This document shows, piece by piece, positions 1 to 6,851 of a stretch of 22,093 nt of DNA; the stretch's first letter is position 1; every line of letters starts with the position of its first letter. This stretch comes from Spartobacteria bacterium (GTDB lineage Bacteria; Verrucomicrobiota; Verrucomicrobiia; Chthoniobacterales; UBA10450), in the NCBI GenBank assembly GCA_003445855.1, contig DMCG01000241.1, forward strand, positions 4,836 to 26,928, in the 5' to 3' direction. Made by a program: the position numbers and the translations under genes. The notes under the pieces are model-generated. The model saw only the letters and a program-made list of their open reading frames with translations. It did no database searches and was not told where the DNA came from.

Positions 1-359
1 ATAAATTTTTGATGCATCAACTTCATTCCGGCAATGCGGCGCCACGGAAATCCGAGCGACTGCACAAACGCGCTCGTGCCCGGCGGCGCCGGGTCCTGAC
101 CGGCGGCAAGATTTGGATTGAGCGGCTTGTCGCCGTCGCAGCAAATTCGAATCTGCACGCCCCGCCCGGCCGCGTCACGCAACGCAGCCATGAGTTGATT
201 TTTCAGCACATCGCTGAAGCGCATGTCATAGAACGCGAAAGCGAGGGTCGCGCGCGCCATGCCGATGAAGCCCGTGAGGCGCGTCATGACCGCGCCTGGC
301 TGTTGTTCGCCTTCGGCCAAAAAGAAGATAGAGAGCTGATCTTGCGCGGAATTATTCAT
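1..359 (-). CDS. Phospholipase D-like domain protein, N-terminal part (runs off the left edge)
   Basis: Reading the minus strand from an ATG at 359-357 gives 119 uninterrupted codons to the window edge, starting MNNSAQDQLSIFFLAEGEQ. The visible end of the protein reads GMKLMHQKF, with His116 and Lys118 in the HxK arrangement that opens the HKD catalytic motif of the phospholipase D superfamily. The preceding segment, residues 40-75, has the pattern of a PLD-fold strand and helix (AFAFYDMRF, then GVQIRICCDGD). Members hydrolyse or transfer phosphodiester bonds, in phospholipids such as cardiolipin or in DNA. The aspartate of the motif and the second HKD copy lie outside the window, so the substrate cannot be told. 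There is no signal peptide at this start. The gene is divergent from dnaX, with about 63 bp between the two starts. I see no strong ribosome binding site. Confidence 0.6.
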   Translation of the reverse strand, partial: MNNSAQDQLSIFFLAEGEQQPGAVMTRLTGFIGMARATLAFAFYDMRFSDVLKNQLMAALRDAAGRGVQIRICCDGDKPLNPNLAAGQDPAPPGTSAFVQSLGFPWRRIAGMKLMHQKF

Positions 360-387
360 ATTTCGCCCGGTTGAACTGATTTTCTGT

Positions 388-416
388 TTTCGTGCTTCTG
401 GCAACGCATTTAGATT
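388..416 (+). promoter_or_regulatory. Possible dnaX promoter with -10 TAGATT
   Basis: TAGATT at 411-416 matches the -10 consensus at four of six positions and ends six bases before the GTG start of dnaX at 423. The -35 region around 388-393 (TTTCGT) is poor. I list it because the same spacing between a -10-like hexamer and a start codon recurs at five other transcription units in this window. Confidence 0.25.
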
Positions 417-422
417 ACTCGC

Positions 423-2042
423 GTGAGCTACGAGGTCTTCGCGAGAAAATATCGCCCGCAGACGTTCGACGATCTTGTCGGACAAAGCCATGTCTCACAG
501 ACGTTAAAAAATGCGGTTGCACAAAATCGTCTGGCGCATGCCTATCTTTTTGTCGGTCCGCGCGGCATCGGCAAAACATCGACGGCGCGCATTTTGGCCA
601 AGGCGCTCAATTGCGTGAATGGGCCGACGGTGACGCCGTGTGGCGTGTGTGACAACTGCCGCGAGATCGCGGCCGGAAATAGTCTGGACGTGATCGAGAT
701 CGATGGCGCCAGCAACAACAGCGTCGAGGACGTGCGAGAGCTGCGCGACAATGTTCGCTACGCGCCGGCGAACGGCCGCTACAAGATCTATCTCATCGAC
801 GAAGTGCACATGCTTTCGTCGGCCGCCTTCAACGCGCTGCTCAAAACATTGGAGGAGCCGCCGCCGCATGTGAAATTCATTTTTGCGACGACCGAACCGC
901 AGAAAGTTCTGCCGACGATCCTGAGTCGCTGTCAACGCTTCGATCTTCACCGCATCCCGGCGAATTTGATCGCGCAACATCTTCAATTCATCGCCGGCAA
1001 AGAAAAGTTTTCTCTCGAACCGGCGGCCGCGCATGCGATCGCGCGCGGCGCCGAGGGCGGGATGCGCGACGCGGAATCGATGCTCGATCAGCTCGTCGCG
1101 TTTTGCGGCGATCCGATCAGCGAAGCCGATGTGCTGAAAGTTTTCGGATTCACCAGCCAACAAACGGTTGCAAATTTCACGGACAAAATTTTGCGCTCCG
1201 CCACGGCCGACGCGGTGCAATTGCTGCACGAACAATGCGAAGCCGGCAAAGACATGATGCGGCTGATGGCCGATCTGATCTCATATCTGCGCGACCTGCT
1301 CGTGTTCAAAGTAAAACCGGACGCGCTGAGTGAAGATGTCGATCTTGAATTGCAAAAATCGCTCGCCGCGCAGGCGGAATTAATCGAAACCGATCGCCTG
1401 CTCGAACTCATCGACCAATTTGCCGACGCCGAAAGCCGTATGAAATGGGCGCCGAACAAAAAACTCCATTTCGAAGTCGCGCTCATCAAAGCGATCCAAA
1501 GTTTGAGTCAAGTCACGCTCAATGAAGTGATCGAGAATTTAAATGCGTTGCGTGATGGCAAAACGGAAACGCCCCGGGTTGCAGAAGACAGCGCGCGCGT
1601 CTCGCGCGCGGCGTCGGGTGTCTCGCCCGACATGCCAAACAAATCTGCTTCGCGGGACGCCAGCGCTGTTCAAACCGACGCGACCGTCGAGCCAACGAAA
1701 ATCTGGGAGCAAGTATGCGCGAAGATTCCAGCGAAAGGATTTCTGCGCACGCTGGTTGATTCGCTGACTGTGCTTGGCGCGGAGGGTCGAAATTTCTTTC
1801 TTGGTTATCCGCCCGATGAAAAATCGACCATCGAGACGCTCGCCACCACAACCAATCGTCGTCAGCTTGAAACCTTGCTCAAAGAAATCAGTGGCCGCGA
1901 TTGGACAGCAAAATTGAGCGCGAAAGAAGGATTGCCGGGCAAGAGCTCGCGCGAGCAGCCGTCGCGCAAAGCCGAAGAATTTAAAGATGATCCGCTCATC
2001 CAGGAAGCGCTCGATATTTTCAAAGGTGAAATCAAATCCTGA
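423..2042 (+). CDS. dnaX: DNA polymerase III subunit gamma/tau (DnaX)
   Basis: DnaX is the ATPase of the clamp loader that places the beta clamp on primed DNA and, in its tau form, joins polymerase and helicase. The 539-residue product starts at GTG with MSYEVFARKYRPQTFDDLVGQ, the family's hallmark N-terminus. Visible motifs are Walker A GPRGIGKTS (45-53), the four zinc-binding cysteines C64, C73, C76 and C79, Walker B with IDEVHML (125-131), and sensor-1 SRC (168-170). Residues from about 240 to 360 form the collar domain; after that comes a low-complexity linker (about 385-425) and a tau-like C-terminal domain. The protein is shorter than E. coli tau (643 aa). It lies 15 bp upstream of ybaB in the usual dnaX-ybaB order, but recR, often third, is absent. 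No ribosome binding site precedes the GTG, and a -10-like hexamer sits six bases before it. Confidence 0.97.
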   Translation: MSYEVFARKYRPQTFDDLVGQSHVSQTLKNAVAQNRLAHAYLFVGPRGIGKTSTARILAKALNCVNGPTVTPCGVCDNCREIAAGNSLDVIEIDGASNNSVEDVRELRDNVRYAPANGRYKIYLIDEVHMLSSAAFNALLKTLEEPPPHVKFIFATTEPQKVLPTILSRCQRFDLHRIPANLIAQHLQFIAGKEKFSLEPAAAHAIARGAEGGMRDAESMLDQLVAFCGDPISEADVLKVFGFTSQQTVANFTDKILRSATADAVQLLHEQCEAGKDMMRLMADLISYLRDLLVFKVKPDALSEDVDLELQKSLAAQAELIETDRLLELIDQFADAESRMKWAPNKKLHFEVALIKAIQSLSQVTLNEVIENLNALRDGKTETPRVAEDSARVSRAASGVSPDMPNKSASRDASAVQTDATVEPTKIWEQVCAKIPAKGFLRTLVDSLTVLGAEGRNFFLGYPPDEKSTIETLATTTNRRQLETLLKEISGRDWTAKLSAKEGLPGKSSREQPSRKAEEFKDDPLIQEALDIFKGEIKS

Positions 2043-2046
2043 GCCA

Positions 2047-2056
2047 AAGATCGACA
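2047..2056 (+). repeat. AAGATCGACA decamer in the dnaX-ybaB gap
   Basis: One of 20 exact copies of AAGATCGACA in the window (positions in the findings). This one fills most of the 15-base gap between dnaX and ybaB and ends one base before the ybaB ATG, where a Shine-Dalgarno sequence would be expected. Another copy, at 14089-14098, sits in the same place relative to the lepB start. Confidence 0.8.
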
Positions 2057-2057
2057 T

Positions 2058-2354
2058 ATGAATCTCAACAAGTTGATGAAACAGGCGCAAAAGATGCAGG
2101 AGCAAATGGCGAAGACACAGGCCGAGCTGGAGGAGAAAACCGTCGAAATAAGCGCGGGCGGCGGAAAAGTGAAAGTGGTGGCGAATGGCGCCGGCGAAGT
2201 GATTTCGATCAAGATCGACAAGGCGATTGTCGATGCGAACGACGTAGAATTTCTCGAGGAAGTTGTTTTGAGCGGCGTGAAGCAGGCGATCGAGCAAGGC
2301 AAAACGCTCGCGCAATCGGAAATGTCGAAGATCACCGCCGGGCTGGGATTGTAG
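2058..2354 (+). CDS. ybaB: YbaB/EbfC family nucleoid-associated protein
   Basis: The 98-residue protein begins MNLNKLMKQAQKMQEQMAKT and continues with a short coiled-coil helix, the family's GGGKVKVVANGAGEVISIKID beta region (about residues 34-54) and a C-terminal helix. YbaB/EbfC proteins are small dimers that bind DNA with little sequence specificity and are almost always encoded next to dnaX, as here. E. coli YbaB is 109 residues, so the length is normal. The gene lies 15 bp after dnaX and is surely co-transcribed with it. There is no Shine-Dalgarno site; the upstream gap is occupied by the AAGATCGACA decamer. The TAG stop codon is part of the GTAG foot of the palindromic element at 2350-2400. 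Confidence 0.95.
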   Translation: MNLNKLMKQAQKMQEQMAKTQAELEEKTVEISAGGGKVKVVANGAGEVISIKIDKAIVDANDVEFLEEVVLSGVKQAIEQGKTLAQSEMSKITAGLGL

Positions 2355-2400
2355 CAACCGGCCTGTGGCCGGTTTCACGTCGCACAGCGACGTGGCTACA
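2350..2400. repeat. Paired-hairpin GTAG element between convergent ybaB and PHP genes
   Basis: The outer arms TGTAGC (2350-2355) and GCTACA (2395-2400) are inverted repeats. They enclose two perfect hairpins: AACCGGCC/GGCCGGTT with loop TGT (2356-2374) and ACGTCGC/GCGACGT with loop ACA (2377-2393). The whole can fold as a three-way junction. The TAG of the left foot is the ybaB stop codon, and the TAG of the right foot, read on the minus strand, is the stop codon of the PHP gene. It probably also serves as a bidirectional terminator, although no T-run follows. The layout matches REP/BIME elements, which have a GTAG foot and inverted palindromes; that relationship is inferred. Confidence 0.8.
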
Positions 2401-3184
2401 GGTTACGCATCTCGCGTTTGTGTTTCGCGTAAACGCAAACTTCGCGCACGCCTAAGATCGACATCTTCCCCGCGAGCCGCGAAAAGTTTTCGCCGAGTTG
2501 CACATGGGAATGCGCGTCGGACGCCGTCGTAAACGGAATTCGTTTCCCGATTGCGAGCTCAATGATGCGATCGCCCGGGTAAAGTTCATTCACCGGTTTG
2601 CGCCAGCCCGCTGTGGAAAGTTCAATCGCGAGATTGCGCGAGCGAATGAACTCGAGCGTGTCATCGACAATCGAACCGATTTCTGCGTTCGGGCGATGGC
2701 CGTGAATTTTGATGAGATCGAGATGGGCGAGACAATCGACCAGCCCGCTGGCAGCGATTTCGCGCACGCGTTGAAAATAATCCGAATACAACTTGTCGAT
2801 GTTACGACCTTCGAATTGCCCCGCGCCTGCCGGAACGCTGTCGAACATTTGATCGTCGCGCTCGAGGAAATGAACGGAGCCGAGAACGAAATCGAGTTTG
2901 TCCCAATGGTCCTCCACCCATTTTCGTCCGGCGGCGGAACTCTGCGGATCGTTGTCGAGCTCAATGCCGGCACGAATTTTTAGATCGGCATTTTTTTCCC
3001 GCAATCGATCGAGCTCATCGAAATCTATTCCGTCATGATAACGATCGTGATCGGTGAACGCGACTTCACCGATTCCGGCTTTTCTGGCCGAATCGACCCA
3101 GGGCCGCAAAAGCGCCTGCGTGTAACGCTGCGTCCGATGCCCCTGCGGATGAGTATGATAATCGGCAAACAGACGCGCAATCAC
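2396..3184 (-). CDS. PHP-domain phosphoesterase, histidinol-phosphatase (HisJ/HisK) type
   Basis: The 262-residue protein has all the metal-binding motifs of a PHP phosphoesterase: DYHTH (8-12), FTDHD (43-47), Glu75 in GIELD, GSVH (102-105), AHLD (153-156) and SDAH (222-225). Size and motif order fit histidinol-phosphatases of the HisJ/HisK type, which remove phosphate from histidinol phosphate in histidine biosynthesis using a trinuclear metal site. No other his genes are nearby, so a different phosphoester substrate is possible. The start is GTG at 3184-3182, overlapping the stop of the upstream gene in GTGA, which implies translational coupling. An earlier start is unlikely because DYHTH already begins at residue 8. 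The TAG stop lies in the GTAG foot of the 2350-2400 element. Confidence 0.85.
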   Translation of the reverse strand: MIARLFADYHTHPQGHRTQRYTQALLRPWVDSARKAGIGEVAFTDHDRYHDGIDFDELDRLREKNADLKIRAGIELDNDPQSSAAGRKWVEDHWDKLDFVLGSVHFLERDDQMFDSVPAGAGQFEGRNIDKLYSDYFQRVREIAASGLVDCLAHLDLIKIHGHRPNAEIGSIVDDTLEFIRSRNLAIELSTAGWRKPVNELYPGDRIIELAIGKRIPFTTASDAHSHVQLGENFSRLAGKMSILGVREVCVYAKHKREMRNL

Positions 3185-3711
3185 GGCGCAGTCAGAAATT
3201 TTTGGCGGATACGCAGTTCCGGATATTTGGGAAAGAAAACCTCGACGATAAAAACTTTATTCGGGGTGAGATCGCGCGTCGCGATCGTCTCGTTGTATTC
3301 GACGTGCTCCTGCGGATTGATCAAAACCGTCCCGGGATTTTCGGTGATGGCATGATTATCCGACCACTTCGTCAGGATCGCCTCGGCCGAGTTCTTCAAA
3401 TAAATCTCGATCCGCTGGTCGTTCGGGAAATCGAGTGTGATGGGACGTTTGGATTGATTGGTCAAGGTGAGTTTGATCTCAAGCTGGCGGACCTCGGACA
3501 ATTTCACGGTCTGCGGCGCGACCAGCAAGTCGAGAGCGAGACCGCGCAGCTTTGGGTCCTGATACTGCGGAAGGGAGGTCGAAGAAAATGGATGGAGAAT
3601 TCGGCCGAACCAGCCTCGTTTTTTCGTGGTCGAGGCGGGCGTGGCATCCTGGCCAAAAGTCTGCGCCGCAACCGCGAATAACAAAGCAAGGCAGGCAGCG
3701 CTGTGTCTCAT
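3181..3711 (-). CDS. Exported BsuPI-like domain protein
   Basis: From ATG at 3711 the 176-residue product starts MRHSAACLALLFAVAAQTFGQ, a signal peptide with likely cleavage before or near the Gln. The mature part (about residues 60-170) has the features of the BsuPI (intracellular proteinase inhibitor) beta-sandwich: LTNQSKRPITLDFPNDQRIEIYL, then a conserved KWSDN turn, then LINPQEHVEYNETI. In this family the domain is thought to mediate binding; a role as proteinase inhibitor here is unproven. An in-frame TTG at 3738 would add nine residues (LQRLLFNPL), but it falls between the -35 and -10 of a good minus-strand promoter, and the ATG gives the cleaner signal peptide. The stop overlaps the GTG of the downstream PHP gene by four bases, so the two form an operon. 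Confidence 0.65.
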   Translation of the reverse strand: MRHSAACLALLFAVAAQTFGQDATPASTTKKRGWFGRILHPFSSTSLPQYQDPKLRGLALDLLVAPQTVKLSEVRQLEIKLTLTNQSKRPITLDFPNDQRIEIYLKNSAEAILTKWSDNHAITENPGTVLINPQEHVEYNETIATRDLTPNKVFIVEVFFPKYPELRIRQKFLTAP

Positions 3712-3717
3712 GAGCGG

Positions 3718-3748
3718 GTTAAACAGCAAACGTTGCAAATCCTGTCAA
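3718..3748 (-). promoter_or_regulatory. Promoter for the BsuPI-PHP operon
   Basis: On the minus strand a perfect -35 TTGACA (3748-3743) is followed after 19 bases by TTTAAC (3723-3718), which matches -10 at four of six positions. The -10 ends six bases before the ATG at 3711, so the transcript would be essentially leaderless. The spacer is longer than the ideal 17. It overlaps the plus-strand promoter at 3733-3760. Confidence 0.4.
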
Positions 3749-3760
3749 ACCCTTTATCAA
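3733..3760 (+). promoter_or_regulatory. Promoter for the 3767 gene
   Basis: TTGCAA (3733-3738) and TATCAA (3755-3760) are separated by 16 bases; each matches the sigma-70 consensus at four or more of six positions. The -10 ends six bases before the ATG at 3767, again suggesting a leaderless transcript. It interleaves with the divergent minus-strand promoter, so the two may compete for polymerase. Confidence 0.35.
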
Positions 3761-3766
3761 TCGGCC

Positions 3767-4234
3767 ATGAAGACTCCCTGCGTGACGGCGCTTGCCTTCG
3801 TTCTTTTGCTGCAGATAGCGGCGGCCAAAGGTCGACATTGCATGTTTCGCTTGCACGCGGAAGCGAACCCGCGCGACACGACGGTCTTCGCCACTTCAGT
3901 GCGAGCACAATTCTCCGGCAAAGATATCGCAATTGAAAAAGTGGCGCGGATCTCCGAGCGGGATGTCGCGGCATTCTATCCTTATCCGGCCGGCAACGGA
4001 AACTACGGCGCACTTTTTCAACTCGATGACCACGGGCGGATCGTGCTCGACGCCTTGAGCATTGAGCACCGCGGCGGTTTGCTTTTTGTGTTCATCAATG
4101 GGCGGGCCATCACCGAGCTCGAAATCGACAAGCGCGTCGCCGACGGAAAAATCTACATCGCTTCGGGACTTACCGCAGCCGAGATCGAATCGATGAAGAA
4201 GGATTGGCGTTTGCTGGGCGAGCACAAACGATAA
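3767..4234 (+). CDS. Exported protein of unknown function
   Basis: The 155-residue product from ATG at 3767 begins MKTPCVTALAFVLLLQIAAAKG, a clear Sec signal peptide. I recognise no domain in the mature part. It has a Phe/Ala-rich beta-like stretch (TTVFATSVRAQFSGKDIAIEKVARISERDVAAFYPYPAG, about 40-80) and ends with LTAAEIESMKKDWRLLGEHKR, a charged helix. The reading frame is open further upstream, but those residues lack signal-peptide character and overlap the divergent gene. The gene ends five bases before the M23 peptidase start, so the two are probably one transcription unit and the protein may act in the periplasm with it. Confidence 0.6.
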   Translation: MKTPCVTALAFVLLLQIAAAKGRHCMFRLHAEANPRDTTVFATSVRAQFSGKDIAIEKVARISERDVAAFYPYPAGNGNYGALFQLDDHGRIVLDALSIEHRGGLLFVFINGRAITELEIDKRVADGKIYIASGLTAAEIESMKKDWRLLGEHKR

Positions 4235-4239
4235 CGGCG

Positions 4240-5280
4240 ATGCGATCCATCGCCGCGGCCGTCGCCCTGCTTGCCGGCTTGAAATTCTCAATGATGGCGC
4301 AGAGCGAGAGAGCAATTGTCGATCTTGTCCTGCCGACGGCGAACGACGCGCTTTTCTCGGGCGATGGACCCGCGTTCTACCAATACATCGAACGCGATTA
4401 CAAAGGGGTGAAATCGACGCCATGGGAAGGCGGCCAATACGGTTTTGTCCGCGACCCGGTCGAGACCGCGGCGGGAATTGTTTACACACGGTTCCATGAA
4501 GGGATCGACATTCGGCCTCTCCAACGCGACGCGCGCGGCGAACCGCTCGACGAAGTGCGCGCCATTGCCGACGGCAAAGTCGTGCACACGAACCTCGTTC
4601 CGGGATATTCGAACTACGGGAAGTACATTGTGATCGAACATCGCTGGGACGGCTCGAGCTACTACAGTTTATACGGGCATGTGAGCGCGATCGCAGTTCG
4701 ACCCGGTCAAACCGTAGAGCGCGGCCAAGGGATTGCGGTGATGGGTTACACCGGCCAAGGCTTGAACCAGGCGCGCGCGCATTTGCATTTGGAGTTGAAC
4801 TTCATGCTCAGTCACCAATTCAAATCGTGGCACGACACCTTTTATAAAAAAGATCCAAACCGTCACGGCATTTACAACGGCATCAACCTTACGGGACTCG
4901 ATATCGCGCGTTTTTATCGGGCGCTGCGCCGAAAACCGTCGCTGACAATTCCCGAGTTCATCGCCGGGGAAGAAACGTTTTACAAAGTGACCATGCCGAA
5001 ATCGCCGAATTTCGAATTACCTAAACTCTATCCGTGGATGGTGTGCTCAAATGAGATTGTCGATCTTTCATCGTGGGAGGTTTCATTCGCGCGCTCCGGC
5101 CTCCCTCTCAAAATCGAGCCGAGCGCCAAACAGGTGACGCAACCGGAACTGAGCTACGTCAAAAAAAGCCCGATCGATTATTCCTATCTTACGCAAGAGC
5201 GGATCGCTGGACGCGGAGAAGAGGCGCACCTCACAAAAAAAGGGCGCGAGTTAATGCGGCTCCTAATTTGGCCGGATTAA
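4240..5280 (+). CDS. Exported M23 family metallopeptidase
   Basis: M23 (lysostaphin/LytM fold) peptidases are zinc endopeptidases that usually cut peptidoglycan cross-links. The 346-residue product starts MRSIAAAVALLAGLKFSMMAQS, a signal peptide. Zinc and catalytic residues are visible: HEGID with His86 and Asp90, SLYGH with His147, and HLHLE with His181 and His183. Within the domain, YGKYIVIEHRWDG and GQTVERGQGIAVMGYTGQG are characteristic. The N-terminal 65 residues and a C-terminal extension of about 140 residues flank the domain and show no motif I know. The zinc ligands are present, so it is probably active rather than a scaffold like EnvC. I chose the ATG five bases after the preceding gene over a TTG inside that gene because it begins a signal peptide. 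Confidence 0.85.
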   Translation: MRSIAAAVALLAGLKFSMMAQSERAIVDLVLPTANDALFSGDGPAFYQYIERDYKGVKSTPWEGGQYGFVRDPVETAAGIVYTRFHEGIDIRPLQRDARGEPLDEVRAIADGKVVHTNLVPGYSNYGKYIVIEHRWDGSSYYSLYGHVSAIAVRPGQTVERGQGIAVMGYTGQGLNQARAHLHLELNFMLSHQFKSWHDTFYKKDPNRHGIYNGINLTGLDIARFYRALRRKPSLTIPEFIAGEETFYKVTMPKSPNFELPKLYPWMVCSNEIVDLSSWEVSFARSGLPLKIEPSAKQVTQPELSYVKKSPIDYSYLTQERIAGRGEEAHLTKKGRELMRLLIWPD

Positions 5281-5285
5281 AGAAA

Positions 5286-5333
5286 GTGGCATCGGCATCC
5301 TGCCGATGATCACGGCCTGGAAGGCCGTGCCAC
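5286..5333. repeat. Paired-hairpin element, GTGGCA-foot variant
   Basis: Five bases after the M23 stop, GTGGCA (5286-5291) and TGCCAC (5328-5333) form inverted outer arms around two hairpins, CATCGGC/GCCGATG (5290-5308) and CACGGCC/GGCCGTG (5311-5329). The plan is that of the GTAG elements, but the feet are GTGGCA rather than GTAGC. It may be a divergent relative or a double terminator. Confidence 0.6.
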
Positions 5334-5410
5334 GTGAAAGATCGACAAGCACAACGGCGCGAGAATGGAGCCGGCGGGAGCCGCGCGACATAGACGTTAG
5401 CCCGAAAGGG

Positions 5411-5434
5411 TTGACGAGCCTGGAGGCGAGTCAA
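5411..5434 (+). repeat. Hairpin with tandem G-A mismatches upstream of the metallophosphoesterase
   Basis: TTGAC (5411-5415) and GTCAA (5430-5434) pair as the outer stem, and GCC/GGC pair around a TGGA loop; between them GA faces GA, which can form sheared G-A pairs. Just upstream, CCC-GAAA-GGG (5401-5410) is a second small hairpin. The rest of 5334-5444 holds one AAGATCGACA copy (5338-5347) and no gene. The hairpin could shape the leader of the next gene; TTGACG inside it could also be a -35 box. Confidence 0.35.
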
Positions 5435-5444
5435 TCAATGTGTT

Positions 5445-6230
5445 ATGCTTGGACAGTCCCAAGCGATGTCGAAGATAACCCGTCGCAAATTTCTCAGTAT
5501 CAGCGCGCTCGCTTTCCCAGCGCTGCTTGGCGCCGATGCGGGTTTGGTTGAGCCAAACGCCCTGCGCGTGACCAAATTGAAGCTAAACGGCGGCGGAAAA
5601 TGCCGCCTCGTTCATTTCACCGATTTTCACCACAAAGGCGATGTGCGCTACGCGGCCGAGGTGATTCGCACGATCAACGATCTCGATCCCGAATTTGTCT
5701 GTTTCACGGGCGATCTGGTGGAAGATCGGTGTTTTGCCGCTGAAGCGCTTGGATTCATTCGGCAGATCAAAGCGCCGGTTTACGGCTGTCCGGGAAACCA
5801 CGAATACTCCAGCCATGTTTCCTTTCGCGACTATGAGGACGCGTTTGGCGCGACCGGCGGCGCGTGGTTGGCGGACCGCAATCTCATTCTCCAGCAACAC
5901 GATCTCGAAATTGTCGGCATGGGTATCGTCGGACTGAATATAGTGCCGGCTCTGCCCGCGAGCCGCCGGCTGCTGTTGATGCATTATCCACGGGTGGCAG
6001 ATCATCTGGGCGATCGGCATTTCGATTTGATCCTTGCCGGCCATTCGCATGGCGGGCAAGTGCGGCTGCCGTTTTGGGGGGCGCTTATCGTGCCGCGGGG
6101 CGTTGGACCGTACGATCTCGGTTATTATGAAACCTCGGGCGGCCCGTTGTATGTCAATGCCGGGATCGGCACCTATCGTCTTCCGTTGCGATTTAATTGC
6201 CGGCCCGAGATTACGCTGGTGACACTGTAG
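5445..6230 (+). CDS. Tat-exported calcineurin-like metallophosphoesterase (YkuE/YaeI type)
   Basis: The 261-residue protein carries the five blocks of the calcineurin-like fold, numbered from the first ATG: Asp60 and His62 in HFTDFHH, Asp90 in FTGDLVED, GNHE (117-120), MHYP with His180, and GHSHGGQ (199-205). These bind a dinuclear metal centre that hydrolyses phosphodiesters. The N-terminus has a twin-arginine motif, ITRRKFLSISALAFPALLG, indicating folded export by Tat, as known for Bacillus YkuE; relatives act on lipid or cell-envelope phosphates. A second ATG at 5466 begins immediately before the Tat motif (MSKITRRKF) and is an equally good start. Neither has a convincing ribosome binding site. 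The TAG stop is the foot of the paired-hairpin element at 6226-6297. Confidence 0.88.
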   Translation: MLGQSQAMSKITRRKFLSISALAFPALLGADAGLVEPNALRVTKLKLNGGGKCRLVHFTDFHHKGDVRYAAEVIRTINDLDPEFVCFTGDLVEDRCFAAEALGFIRQIKAPVYGCPGNHEYSSHVSFRDYEDAFGATGGAWLADRNLILQQHDLEIVGMGIVGLNIVPALPASRRLLLMHYPRVADHLGDRHFDLILAGHSHGGQVRLPFWGALIVPRGVGPYDLGYYETSGGPLYVNAGIGTYRLPLRFNCRPEITLVTL

Positions 6231-6297
6231 CGGCGCTCTGCGAAGCGCGATGCGCGGATGCAAATCTCACCGCGTCGCCCCGAGGGCGACGTCTACA
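6226..6297. repeat. Paired-hairpin GTAG element after the metallophosphoesterase
   Basis: TGTAG (6226-6230) and CTACA (6293-6297) are the feet. Inside are GCGCT/AGCGC (6233-6248) and a strong CGTCGCCC/GGGCGACG hairpin with loop CGA (6273-6291), separated by a longer spacer than in the other copies. The left foot supplies the metallophosphoesterase TAG stop. The convergent mog gene ends seven bases beyond the right foot with TGA. Confidence 0.65.
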
Positions 6298-6301
6298 GCA
6301 A

Positions 6302-6784
6302 TCAGCACGAAGTCGGCGTGCGCTGGGCAAGCGCAACCGCGTGCGGAACCGCGCCTTCGACAAAGCCAAGACATTCTACCGCACCGCTGGGTTTTCCCGG
6401 AAGCGCGATGACGAGTGAAAGATCGACAATCGCAGCCAGGCTGCGCGACAGAATCGCGTTTGGCGTGATTTTCATTGATTCAGCGCGCATCACTTCGCCG
6501 AAGCCCGGCAACTCCACCCGCATAATCGCGCGGATCGCTTCCGGCGTGACGTCGCGTGGACCGATTCCCGTTCCACCAGTCGCGAGAATTAATCCGCAGC
6601 CTTGCTGAGAAAACGAGCGAATCGTTTCTTGAATGCGCGCGGCCTCGTCTGGAACGATCGCTTCGCAAAGGACCTGCCACCCTGCTTTCTGCGCTGTTTC
6701 TTTGAGCGCCGGCCCACCCAGATCCTTATATTCACCGGCGCTGGCACGATCCGAGACGGTAATGATGCCGACGGTGATTTGCAT
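6302..6784 (-). CDS. mog: Molybdopterin adenylyltransferase (Mog/MoaB family)
   Basis: Mog adenylates molybdopterin with MgATP before molybdate insertion, a late step of molybdenum cofactor synthesis. The 160-residue protein has the family's N-terminal VGIITVSDRASAGEYKD (5-21), the phosphate-binding TGGTGIGPRDVTPE (69-82), and PGFGEVMRAESMKITPNAILSR followed by LPGKPSGAVECL near the C-terminus. These last two blocks resemble E. coli Mog more than MoaB. It is shorter than E. coli Mog (195 aa) but usual for single-domain members. It lies downstream of moaA and moaC on the same strand, separated from moaC by the 6796-6851 element, so expression may depend on read-through. AGGA adjoins the ATG too closely to be a normal ribosome binding site. 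Confidence 0.88.
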   Translation of the reverse strand: MQITVGIITVSDRASAGEYKDLGGPALKETAQKAGWQVLCEAIVPDEAARIQETIRSFSQQGCGLILATGGTGIGPRDVTPEAIRAIMRVELPGFGEVMRAESMKITPNAILSRSLAAIVDLSLVIALPGKPSGAVECLGFVEGAVPHAVALAQRTPTSC

Positions 6785-6795
6785 TCCTAATTATT

Positions 6796-6851
6796 TGTAG
6801 CGGCGCTCTAGGAGCGTCGCATTTGCCCGGCGGTCATAGACCGCCGCTACA
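6796..6851. repeat. Paired-hairpin GTAG element between moaC and mog
   Basis: Outer arms TGTAGCGGCG (6796-6805) and CGCCGCTACA (6842-6851) are perfect inverted repeats. Inside are a GCTC/GAGC hairpin and a GCGGTC-ATA-GACCGC hairpin. The right foot, read on the minus strand, supplies the TAG stop of moaC. In reverse orientation this element is homologous to the ones at 18442-18498 and 22036-22058. It lies within a same-strand gene cluster, so it may terminate or process the mRNA before mog. Confidence 0.85.

Noticed and set aside
9..374. A 121-codon plus-strand frame at the left edge
   Set aside because: It is antisense to the phospholipase D-like frame, whose HxK motif is convincing.
504..1235. 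Long open reading frame on the minus strand opposite dnaX
   Set aside because: It is the antisense shadow of a strongly conserved gene, with Arg-rich composition and no motif.
1458..1463. A run of six A in dnaX (AAA AAA at residues 346-347) that could be a -1 frameshift site for a short gamma form
   Set aside because: A -1 slip would add about 20 codons and stop near residue 367, cutting into the end of the collar domain, and no stimulatory hairpin or full A-AAA-AAG site is present.
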